A stretch of DNA of 64,000 nt from Ciona savignyi (Eukaryota > Chordata > Ascidiacea > Phlebobranchia > Cionidae), in the NCBI GenBank assembly GCA_000149265.1, contig CH002672.1, positions 274,913 through 338,912 on the forward strand. The letters are read 5' to 3'. Positions 30,101-39,020 of the stretch are shown one piece after another (the first letter of the stretch is position 1; each line of letters starts with the position of its first letter). Both the position numbers and the translations under genes were made by a program. The notes beneath the pieces were generated by a model, which worked only from the letters and a program-made list of their open reading frames with translations, made no database searches and was not told the origin of the DNA.

Positions 30101-32829
30101 AGTTACCTTGAGCGATACATATATTAATACAAACGGACTTGGCAACGGACCCATCAAGGGTTTGAAACCTAGTGCGGTAACAAATGTGAAAAAAGTACAA
30201 ACATTTATTCGCGAATTAGTTATCTTTTTATTTAACTACGATCTTCACAACAAAAATATAGCATTCATATTCTTATAAGTCATACAATATTAAAAATCAC
30301 TCTTGTAAGAATCGAACAATTCAGTGTAAATTGTCGACCCCACCCTCTGTATATTAAGTTGTCGTGGCGCATGTCAAATAAAAAATTGAAAATCTTTTCG
30401 GTAACCAGGCGTGGACACGAGGTAATCTGACGAATGCCTGTGGGATCCACAGAGCTAAAACATAAAGAATTTATTTTATTTAAAAAAATTATATATTTTT
30501 TCTAATTATATATCTTACTGACCGATGTAACACACACAGAATGTATCCCATAAACCACAACGATCCTGGGGATAAGTGGAGCGTTGTTGTCGGGATGAAC
30601 AGATTAAATGAAGATGGCGATCGATACTTCATCAGAAAAGTATTTGTGCATCCCAACTATCTATACAGAGATGTTACCGAAGGTATGGTCCAGTAAAACT
30701 CGTAGAGATGTTATAGACATTATTTAAAAATCAAACTTCGTTATTCGTATAATCATTCTATGTGCAGTCCTGTCGAATAGTTTGGTAGGTTTTGTGTGTC
30801 GCCTTACGCCGTAGGGTTGCTGTATGAAAGTGATTCCTAGCTATACTTTTGTGTTCTAGGCCCTACCTAAAAGGTTGTGTCCTTAAGCAAGGTACCTAGT
30901 GGACGTCGTTTAAACCCAACTGGATTGTCTAAAACTAAAATAAAGTCTCAATAATGCACAAAGACCGCAATAGTATCGGTAACCCGACGATGGTCGCGAA
31001 ATAATGTGACGATTGTCCGTGTGGTAACGCCTCCTACATATTCGCGAGGTAATTTGACGATTTTCCGTGTAATTTCTCTCCCCGCTTTTTTATTCGTGGG
31101 GATAAAACCTAAATATCCGATTTACAATTTTGCAGCTGATATTGCGTTAGTGAAACTGAGAGTAGACGTGCCCTTAACCGCAGAAGTTGTACCAGCTTGC
31201 CTTCCTCAGGCGAGTATGCCTGTAATTGGGGAAGAGTGCTACGTAACTGGATGGGGATATACAGGTAATATCATTGAAACTAGCGATAAGCTTGGTGGGT
31301 TAGTGTGTCTTCTTTCAGCCGAAAAGTTGCAGACTCGAAACTGCTCTCTACCTAGTCGGTTGTGTCCTTGGGCATGGAACTTACGTACATTGCTTGAACA
31401 GATTGGAATAATGGATTCAAAAGATTGTCTTAATCATACATCATACCGCAATCGCTCCGAAACCGCCCACTGTGAGCGAGAAGTGATCTGACGACTACCC
31501 TTGTTAACGCCTAATGTCAAATACACTGGGATATAAATATAAATATTTTATCCTAAACACAGGTTTCTTTTAACATCAAGTTTTAGAAGACAACCTATTA
31601 AATACCATGTGTGTTTTTCAGGTCCAATTTCAGCCTTTACCGGTTTATCAGTCGATTTACTTGAAGCTACTGTTCCAGTGATGAATTTTTCGTTATGCCA
31701 AAACCTAGACTCGTTGTACCAGGACAATCTGAACAGTTTAAACCACATGTGCGCTGGGGATCCAGTGACCGCTTCCCGTGATACCTGTTTGGTGAGTAAA
31801 TAGGAAAGGATATTCATGTTTATCCCCGTGAATGGGAAAACGAAGGGGGTTGACACACGGGCAATCGTCAGATCTCCTCGCGCCCACCGTCGGGTTATCG
31901 AAGCTAGTGCAGTGTGTTATATATGATTTCAATTTAATAGAACCCATTAATCTGCTGGGTTTAGGCAATGTCCGTAAAGTGCCCTTCCAAAGGACACACC
32001 CAACTAGCTAGCAACCAGTTTCAAACCTGCAACCCTTTGGCCGAAAGGCAACGCACTAAATCACTAGACTAATTTGTAGTAATCTACGCGAAATTAAGTT
32101 AATTTTTTGTTTCCGCAACGAAAACACGCAACAGGATTACTTTCTACAAAATAGTGGAAATGAATGTATAATGGTATATTTTATATATAATATAATTGGG
32201 AAAGAGATAGAGTTTATAGAATAATAGAAATATTTTGGGAAACAGTTTACAAAAGTATTAACTTTTATAGACAAAGTAAATAAAAATTTATGAAAAATAT
32301 CGGTTTACGAAAGATTTTGCAGAGTTGAATATAAAAAAGACATTACAAGTTAAATCATTGGGTTGCAGCAAAGTCTGTGCCTAAATATATTTTAAAAATA
32401 TAGAACAAGCACAATAACTGCACATTGATGTCAAAATTGTACAACAAGAATGCTTCTTACAAGCTATATATACATTTAAAATTATATTAGCGGAGTCGTC
32501 TAAAAGCCGTAATATGCAAGTTTAAAAAAGTAAATTTATTATATTCGTAAACAAAAAAGGGTTATAAAATATTTTTATTTTCCGGTGAGACACCTCGCAA
32601 TGTGCTTAAATTTATCTTATTTTTATCCAATATTTATACACAATAGGGAGATTCCGGTGGACCCCTTTCATGTCGACGTCATAATGACACTTGGTACATC
32701 GCTGGTGTTACGTCATTTGGGCTTGCCAGCTGCGGGTCACCCGGTCACGTGGGTATTTACGCCCCCTTTGTATCCTTTGAGGAGTGGGTACGGACAACCA
32801 TAGAAAACCACACTTACACGTCATGTTAA
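21175..32829 (+). CDS. Gene C: secreted protease with seven TSP1 repeats and a trypsin domain
   Basis: Seventeen exons join in frame (about 746 aa): 21175-21265, 21435-21505, 24402-24537, 24602-24656, 24925-25011, 25213-25362, 26077-26162, 27212-27373, 27717-27940, 28182-28322, 28704-28821, 29082-29236, 29937-30076, 30540-30682, 31136-31264, 31622-31791, 32647-32829. Exon 1 encodes a signal peptide ([16 protein letters not shown]). Seven TSP1 modules span residues ~55-440; a Cys-poor linker (exon 7) separates the first three from the last four. The activation site VLR|IFGG is near residue 488. The S1 triad is His (TAAHC), Asp (ADIALVKL) and Ser (GDSGGP), with Asp189 (RDTCLGDS). The 129- and 183-nt protease exons match gene B in length and phase. 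A further exon in the 2.9-kb third intron cannot be excluded. Tandem paralogue of A and B. Confidence 0.88.
22266..22385 (+). repeat. tRNA-derived SINE, family B
   Basis: A good copy: GTGTAGCCGAATGGTTAACG (A box), GACGAGC, ATGGGTTCGAAAC (B box) and a CCCCGGTTAAAAAA end. It is in the large intron of gene C. Confidence 0.7.
23033..23145 (+). repeat. tRNA-derived SINE, family B
   Basis: GTGTGGCCGAGTGGTTAACG is close to a true tRNA-Ser/Leu A box. GGGACGAACCCGC, ATGGATTCGATAC and ACCCGGCAACAAAA follow. No acceptor-stem pairing is seen. Confidence 0.7.
23335..23590 (+). repeat. tRNA-derived SINE, family A
   Basis: It shows AAGGGTTGCTGTTCAAAACT, CCTAGCTAGTC, TTAGGTTCTACTAAATTAAA, CCGACGGTGGGCGCAAAGTA and ATCCATTCACAGGGATAAAC. 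Confidence 0.75.
25412..25535 (+). repeat. tRNA-derived SINE, family B
   Basis: It shows GTCGTGTCGCCAAACGGTTT, GCGACCGATACATATGCAAA, AAAAACGGTCTTCG and ATTTCGAAACTGG. Confidence 0.65.
25885..26000 (-). repeat. tRNA-derived SINE, family B (reverse)
   Basis: Reverse copy: AACTGGGCGAAGTTTCGAAC, ATAATGGGCTTTTTCCCACA, GTCGCGTTAACCATTTGGTG. Confidence 0.65.
26338..26399 (+). CDS. Candidate alternative last exon of gene C (short form)
   Basis: A good acceptor (TGTTATTACAG) precedes a 62-nt segment that reads in phase 1, the same phase as the downstream exon at 27212. Both can therefore follow the donor at 26162. It encodes about 20 residues, starting DYSPNIAQ and ending TPTT-stop. A perfect AATAAA lies at 26454-26459, about 55 nt after the stop. 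Use of this exon would give a secreted protein of about 245 aa with three TSP1 repeats and no protease. This is inferred from splice phase and poly(A) signal; no transcript evidence is available. Confidence 0.5.
26454..26459 (+). terminator. Poly(A) signal AATAAA, short form of gene C
   Basis: This is a consensus hexamer in the intron after the candidate alternative last exon, at a usual distance from its stop. Confidence 0.45.
27455..27685 (-). repeat. Reverse family-B SINE copies
   Basis: GATGGGCTCGTCACTAG, then TCGCGTTAACCATTCGGCCA, and a further partial GTAAACTGTTCGGCCACGCG at ~27655-27674. They lie upstream of the gene C exon at 27717. Confidence 0.55.
28425..28680 (+). repeat. tRNA-derived SINE, family A
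   Basis: It shows GGTAGCTAGATAGATAGTC, GTGGATGGGTTCTACTAAAT, AACCCGATGGTGGCCGCATG and CCCATTTACGAGGATAAACA. Confidence 0.7.
28912..29062 (+). repeat. tRNA-derived SINE, family B (head duplicated)
   Basis: Two A-box heads are visible (GGTTGAATGATTAACACGGC and TGACTGAATGGTTAGCACGA), followed by one body with CGATCGAAACTTGTTCCCAG. It ends about 20 nt before the acceptor of the exon at 29082. Confidence 0.6.
29470..29755 (+). repeat. tRNA-derived SINE, family A (near full length)
   Basis: It shows GATTGGTGGGTTAGTGCGTT, CCGAAGGGTTGCAGGATAGA, TAGTCGGTTATGTCTTTGGG, CGAGGCACTTAGCGGATATT, and a tail with a short internal duplication (GTGATTCTTACAATTAC). Confidence 0.75.
30088..30188 (+). repeat. tRNA-derived SINE, family B
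   Basis: It shows GAATAGTTACCTTGAGCGAT, ACATATATTAATACAAAC, GCAACGGACCCATCAAGGGT and TTTGAAACCTAGTGCGGTAA. It starts about 12 nt after a gene C donor. Confidence 0.5.
30775..31110 (+). repeat. tRNA-derived SINE, family A, with internal duplication
   Basis: It carries the tRNA-like head and the core, then the CGACGATGGTCGCGAAATAA segment followed by a second similar segment (ATTCGCGAGGTAATTTGACG). This suggests a tandem duplication inside the element. It runs to about 25 nt before the gene C acceptor at 31135. Confidence 0.65.
31285..31555 (+). repeat. tRNA-derived SINE, family A
   Basis: It shows AAGCTTGGTGGGTTAGTGTG, AGCCGAAAAGTTGCAGACTC, CTAGTCGGTTGTGTCCTTGG and GCCCACTGTGAGCGAGAAGT. It begins about 20 nt after the donor at 31265. 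Confidence 0.7.
31808..32085 (-). repeat. tRNA-derived SINE, family A (reverse)
   Basis: It shows TTATCCCCGTGAATGGGAAA, CCTCGCGCCCACCGTCGGGT, AACTAGCTAGCAACCAGTTT and AACGCACTAAATCACTAGAC. It starts about 17 nt after the donor at 31792. Confidence 0.75.
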
Positions 32830-33010
32830 GAAATGAACGTTAGTTTGTTGCTACAGTGAAGTCGTGACGTTGTACGGGTGGTGCAAGATTCAAAATATAC
32901 ATATTTACCATTCATTCGACCCATTATAACTGTCATGTCGCAGGGGTGTCATTGATTTCACAAAAAAATCATTAATTCATTTACATATACTCTGTCATTT
33001 TTTGTTGACA

Positions 33011-33016
33011 AATAAA
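33011..33016 (+). terminator. Poly(A) signal AATAAA of gene C
   Basis: It is the first consensus hexamer after the gene C stop codon, 182 nt downstream. Confidence 0.6.
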
Positions 33017-34199
33017 TATATAGCCGGAGAAACATTGATAATATAAGGTAATTCATAAAATAACTGACATTAAATAATCCGCCATTTTTTCAATAACGGA
33101 ATATTATTTCCCTTGCACCCCTGTCCAATTACCTCATTTGCACTGGAATAAACAGCGGCATTTGTTTCTATTTTTCTCTTTTTACTTTTACCACTTATTT
33201 TTTTTTATCTCTAGATGTTCTAAGTTATTTTAATAGTTTTTTTACTCGTATAACATAAACGTATAAAACATATTTTAACCTTTTCATTGTCATTCAATTG
33301 TTTGTACTTGTTTATTCCGCGTCATTTTACTATTTTGCATATGTTTTAAACACACAAAAAACAATACGCACCTTTATCGAGCGCATCATAATAAAACATA
33401 CAAAAATAAATCCTAGTTTTTTGAACTGTTCCATGTCTACAATCCGGGTAGTCTGCAAATCTACCGAGGTATTGCAATGTCAAACTTAATGCAGGGTAGA
33501 AGCGTTTAAAAGAAGGGTAAATATTAGCAATTCTTGCCTATGTAATTATGACCCTGTCAAACGATTGATTTTAAACAATTTTTATAGATGGCATATAATC
33601 AATTAATATACGTCTATGCGCGGCAGGATGTTACAAGTTGTACCTTCTTATTCATTGTTATAAAACAGTGTTTTGTTAAGTAACAATGGTGGTGATTCCC
33701 CAATGTCTGTTTTGTTGGAAAAAGCATGTGCTAGTCTGCGCACCAGTGTTCTCGTTTAGCTGTTAAGTTTTTTGATAGTGGTGCTTTTTGAAATAAAAGT
33801 ATTGATTGTGCATCTGCTAGCAGTTTTCTTGGGAACAGTTTTTGCATTTGTCCCCTACATCATGTATTTTTTCTCAATGCTGGCAAAGGCATCACAGTTT
33901 GTGAAGCTTCTTTGCTTTGGCTCGGTAGAAAAATCACCAGTAACTTTTATATGCAAGCCGTAAACAAATTCCTTTGTCATTAGATCTTCCTTTGAGGCGG
34001 TACGAATTCCAAACATTCAACGCATCTATCCAGTTGGGTCATGTTAGCCGAGCAATTAGTGCGCTTTTAAGTTACCGGTGAAATCGTTTAATTAATCCTG
34101 AGGGTTAAACGAGCACGTGCGGTGTAGTCTAATGCATAGCAGCAGGGAAAAACTAAAATGAGGGAAAGCAGGAAGGGGGGAAACTGCACACTAAATAAA

Positions 34200-34265
34200 G
34201 ATTAGGGCATTAGAGTTAGTTTTAAAATTAGGGTTGGAGTTAAGGTTAGTTATGGAGTTAAAATT
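34200..34265 (+). repeat. Degenerate TTAGGG/TTAGTT-rich tract
   Basis: Imperfect short repeats such as TTAGGGTTGGAG and TTAAGGTTAG form a low-complexity tract next to a dispersed repeat. Confidence 0.45.
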
Positions 34266-34266
34266 A

Positions 34267-34370
34267 GTGTTTAGGGCCGGGTTAGAATTAGTTTGCATAG
34301 TTTTAATGAGCAGTTTCCATCCTTCCCTCCTGCCCACTTTCCCTCCTTTTAGTGTTGCGCACAGCAGTAT
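34267..34370 (+). repeat. Dispersed repeat, copy 1
   Basis: It is similar over about 90 bp to 52225-52315. Shared blocks are TTTAGGGC-GGGTT, CATAGTTTTA, a pyrimidine-rich TTCC/CCTTTT block and GTGTTGC. Confidence 0.55.
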
Positions 34371-35008
34371 TGTCCAAAACGTGGCCAGTTTCACCGCTAA
34401 GGAGTTTTGCGTGTCTTCGTTCTCAAACATTTTTAATTAACTAAACTTCAAAAAGTCGTGTTTGAAGATCGTGGTCACCAGTGAAGCGACAGCTTCTTTA
34501 TTTGCAGTAACACACAAGAAAATGGAACTCGTTGCACAAACCCAAAGCGACCTGGCACAAAAAGAATATGAAAAAGGCATGGCGTAATGACGTCCCACAT
34601 TATGTAAAATGGATGACGGAAGGTCACTACATAATAACCAATATTTATAATATACGCTACAGACTATTACAATTGTGCTTCGTCGTTTTCCAAAGTAATA
34701 TGTAGCCTGATATTTTTAAAATTGAAAAACGGTTAAAACGAGAATACCAAATGTGTTACATCCGAATACCCCACGAGTTATACCAAAATGTCGATACAAG
34801 TTATGTTTGTCAGATTTTTAGTTTTTGGGTTCATGGGAAGTTCCCTTGGTGACAAAACACCAAATAGATGACAAAGCCCCCTACTCTTGCTGTTAAGTTT
34901 TAAAGTGAGTTTTATCCATATCCGACAAATCCTTCCAGACTAAATATCTGTTACAAACAATTTTAACAGTGATATGGAAAAAGAAAAATAGTACAACTCT
35001 TCAGTATT

Positions 35009-35014
35009 TTTATT
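35009..35014 (-). terminator. Poly(A) signal AATAAA of the lectin receptor gene
   Basis: Consensus hexamer on the - strand, 107 nt after the stop codon. Confidence 0.6.
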
Positions 35015-35120
35015 AACAATCAAAAGGATATATCCAACTACTGAAAAATGACTAAACCAACCAAGAGATTAAAAAGATAAAAAATTAATTGTATATAATG
35101 GCGAAGCTTCACTGTGTAAT

Positions 35121-37053
35121 TTAGCTTCTGATGGCCAGGTTTTCGTATTCCATAACTGGCGGAATTCGTATTTCTGTAAAAAAACAATTTACTGGTTTGA
35201 AAAACATGAATTGTTCCTGATTCGGTATTCACAGTTGATTATAAAAAACTAATCCCTACCCTACCAGCTTGTAATTGTCAAACTTAAAAAATGCGAAACA
35301 TAATACAATATATCTATGTTTAAATAAGTGAAAAATTCACTACTATGGTCAAAGCAATTTTTGTAGTTTACTTACCTTCATAAACGGGTTTTGGATCTGG
35401 AGTGAGTTGGATAGCAGGATCTTCTGTGATTTCTCTACCACCTTTGCTGTGAAGTTAATAAGAATGTTACCAAGCTGCACCTGACGCGGTATAGAATAAA
35501 AGACTATAAAGAAAACAAGTTTATAACCCTACAAACAGACTAACGTTGTAGGAATATAAAAATTAGTTTAAATTATTAAAGATAAGCGTACATGAAAAAA
35601 TAAAGCAAAAGAAACTGAAAAAAAAAACAAAGTATTTAGACACATTAGTAAATACTTATACTAAAGTATAGTGGAGCAAACCTTCGCTTTCTGATGCAAA
35701 TCACTGCAACTACCGTCCCTATAAGAATAATGCATATTGGCGGGATAATGTACTCCAAGAGTTTTGTTCCTGCTGTAAATTCGGTTGGAGAGAATTAGTG
35801 AATATGTAGAGGTGAATCATCCACTGTTAACGATATTTTACACATTGCAACACTTTGTAATTTTGTCATTATAAAAGTTTCATTAGATGAAGTTACCGTG
35901 CAATATCCAATCATTTAAGTCACCATACACAATTTACTTAGCACGCATTTAATCGAAGAATCACAAACTAATCTGAAGTACCAGATAATGGAAATATTTT
36001 GCAATTAGAACCACTATAGTTGGGCTGGCAAGTGCAGTGAAAGTGGCAGCCGCTTTCGGTACAAACTTCACCGTTGGCACATGGAGAGGATGCACACAGA
36101 CTTGTCCCATTGACTAGAACAAAAATTTGGTTAGATTACGCCTTATATAAATGGACTTGCAGCTACAAAGCTTACCACGTCTCTCACAAGCATATCCGAT
36201 CGTCGTAGAACAATTCTTAATAAACCAACTTCCATTTCGAGCTAAAGATAAACAACCAGAACTATTTGGTACGGATTGGTCAGCCAAGTTATTGTAACCA
36301 TCAATATTGCTTCCATCCAACCACAGCCAAGTTGAATTCGTTGTTTTTCCTCCAAGCCATATTGGTTCATTGCTCAACCAAAGTTGATTAATTAGATTCA
36401 TAATTAATTGCGTATCTTTAGATTTTACGATAGCAAGAGATGCCTGCAAGAAGTTACATTGCGTCTTGGCCGCTTGATACGATGTGAATTGCGATGGGAT
36501 TGTGTTGATGTGAAGTTCGCAACCGTTTTCAAACGAAAGAAATCGAGCTGGTTAATATTAATAAGTTAGTTTCAACTTAAAAAAGATGTGCACAATTTAC
36601 CAACTAGGTAGTATTAAGTAATGGTTATATATATACAGTATATACCAAAAAAGGGTCTTGTAAAAGGGCTTATCATTGTTTCGAAATTAGGCACGGTAAA
36701 AATAACAAAAAACTATAAAAAAGTTGTATTAAATAGTCATGCTAATAAACCATACCAACTATCACACGTGGCATTATGTATGTCAGTTAATTCTTATACA
36801 GCAACAAACATAAATAAAATCTAGATTGTAATTTTTTAATGAAAACCCTGATTCATATTGACAATTAAAATAGCCTAAAATGAACACGGTTACATACACA
36901 TTAACGGTACGGTAATTATAAATAATTTTAATAAACTATTCTCACATGTATTGCAATTTCTTCCAGCAAACCCAGGCTCACAGAGGCACTTGTAATCGCC
37001 CATTCTTCCACTACAGCCGCCACCATTCTCACAAGGGTTTGGAGTGCATAAAT
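35121..37053 (-). CDS. EGF / C-type lectin / EGF transmembrane receptor with ITAM tail (5' exons missing)
   Basis: Six exons join in phase on the - strand: 37053-36946 (EGF, NPCENGGGC...CEPGFAGRNC), 36547-36176 (C-type lectin), 36113-35982 (EGF, SSPCANGEVC...CQPNYSGSNC), 35772-35682 (membrane segment YIIPPICIILIGTVVAVICI, then RKRR), 35446-35376 and 35173-35121 (tail). The lectin domain has WLGG, WLWLDGS and the four core Cys (QCNF, GCLSL, KNCS, YACE). It lacks an EPN/QPD pair and a WND motif, so Ca2+-dependent sugar binding is unlikely. The extracellular exons have 1-1 phases, typical of shuffled modules. The tail contains YEEI, seven residues, then YENL: a canonical ITAM assembled across the last splice junction. 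The signal peptide exon is not identified, so the start is open. The role, probably surface recognition with tyrosine-kinase signalling, is inferred. Confidence 0.85.
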
Positions 37054-37969
37054 CTTAAACAACAGTGTATTGGTTTAAGTTAACGCTTTTACAAGTATTT
37101 TCTGTTACAAATAACAACACCAAAAAAAACAAAAATGCTAACAAGTTTCTAACTTGATTGTCCTAAAAGTATACCCATCACAGCTTCTTATTATTTTTGC
37201 ATGGATAAAATACTTATTTAGGATTTAATACATATATTGTTATCGTTTTTGTCAAGTCAGGTGCTTGGTAGACATGCTATGTGGTTCGGCATCTTGAAGT
37301 AGTCATTAAAACTTTTAGAATTTTTAGGTAACGTGGTTTTTAGCTATGCCAAAACATCATTTTGGGTGGTATAACCAGGAGAATTTTCTGGTGTAGTAAG
37401 AAATAAAATTGAACGTGAATTTGGCTTCATTTAAAAAAGATTTTGATGAGATTAACCAATTTAAATCAGACCTGTTGAATGTTAGTCCAATACCCATGTT
37501 TTTTTAAAATACAATAACTTTGTATAGTGCACTATTATTATATCTTGTATGAACTACACAGTCTAAATAAGAACAAATTTAAAAACTACAAGATAAAAAG
37601 CGGGCAGCGGCCTATACCCATTTTAAATATTAAGCCGCGATATATTTGTTGGAAAAATATATTTGAAGTTTAAAAATGTTGTTTAGACATGGAAATTTTG
37701 GTAATCAAGTTTTAAGTTAGCTACGATGCTCTTAGGGCAATCTAGCAGAAGTGTTAACTATGATGTTCTACATGTGTCTTAATCTAAATTGTGGTAAATA
37801 TGCCAAGGAAATACGGCAGAGTCACCTAAAAATTACACATAATCCAAATTAATAAAATTAGCAAAGAGGGTGTATGTGGGTATGGAGTAACGATGAGTTT
37901 CTTGTTTGATTTAAAATTCTCTATCGATTTACTATGATTTTAGTAGTACTACAGTTTTATTTATGTGTA

Positions 37970-38045
37970 ATTATGGGTCCCATTTGGAAAAATGGGACAC
38001 ATATTGTTTTTGTCCGTTTTTTATTCTTTTTTTTTCTTTTTTTTT
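37970..38045 (+). repeat. Hairpin leader of the 335-bp array, copy 1
   Basis: An inverted repeat (arms GTCCCATTT and AAATGGGAC around a GGAA-type loop) is followed by ACACATATTGTTTTTGTCCG and a T-rich run. The same leader recurs at 38935-39020. Confidence 0.8.
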
Positions 38046-38934
38046 CGTCAAACGCTTGACAGGCATTGCATGGCGCCCCGACATCTACCAGAAGGAATAA
38101 TGAGATTGCAATACAACTTTTTCATTTGTTAGACAACATGGTCTTGATATGCAGAAACCAAAAATTTGGGTGATAAATTAAGGGGAATTCCCCTGGGAGG
38201 TTTAAAACCAAAACGGATTTTTTTATGAGAAATTGCGTTTTTTGTGGCATAGCGCTTGAACGGCTGCTCCAATTTGAATAAGATTTGGTGGAATGTAAGT
38301 GCATTAGTCACTGATTTATCACTTAAAAGAAATAAAAAAATTACTTAAGGAAATACCCCCAAAATTAGATTTTGTTCTGAAATTATGATTGTAACAGGCA
38401 TGCCATGTCGCCCCAACATCTTCCAGAAGGAATAATCGTAGTAAAACTTAGCCATTCGTTAGACAACATGGTTTAGATATGTAGAAACCAAAATGTTGGG
38501 TGATTAATCAAGGGGAATCCCCCTGGAACGTTAAAAACAAAAACGCTATTTTTTTCTAACAAAATTGCCTTTTTTGGGCATAGCGCTTGAACGGCTGTTA
38601 CAATTTTGATTAGAAATGTTGGAATGTAAGCGCATTAGTCACTGAATTAAAACTTTGAAGAAATATTAAAATTACCTAGGAAAATACCCCAAAAAATAGG
38701 ATATGGTCTCAAATCATGATTGTGACAAGCATTCCATGTCGCCCTGACATCTACCAAAAGGAGTAATAAAATCGCAATGAAAATTGGACATTTGTAAGAC
38801 AACATGGTCTAAATATGTAAAAACCAAAAATTTGGGTAACAAATCTAGGGGAATTCCCCTCAGACGTTAAAAATCAAAACGTTTTTTTCTAATAAATTAG
38901 ATTTTGTGGCCATAGCGCTTGAACGGCTGCTCTA

Positions 38935-39020
38935 ATTATGGGTCCCATTTGGAAAAATGGGACACATATTGTTTTTGTCCGTTTTTTTTTTTTCTTTTTT
39001 TTTTTTTCTTTTTTTTCTTC
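38935..39020 (+). repeat. Hairpin leader of the 335-bp array, copy 2
   Basis: This is nearly identical to the leader at 37970. It interrupts the array after about three units and explains the one short spacing. It suggests two adjacent copies of the same composite element. Confidence 0.8.

Larger units (their letters stand above)
32830..35120. other. Intergenic region between gene C and the lectin receptor (convergent)
   Basis: The two genes face each other here. AATAAA at 33011-33016 (gene C) and reverse AATAAA at 35009-35014 (lectin gene) mark likely 3' ends. Between them are a repeat also found at 52.2 kb and AT-rich sequence without supported exons. Confidence 0.55.

Noticed and set aside
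34191..34440. Overlapping frames of about 70-80 codons
   Set aside because: They lie in degenerate TTAGGG-like low-complexity DNA and a dispersed repeat.
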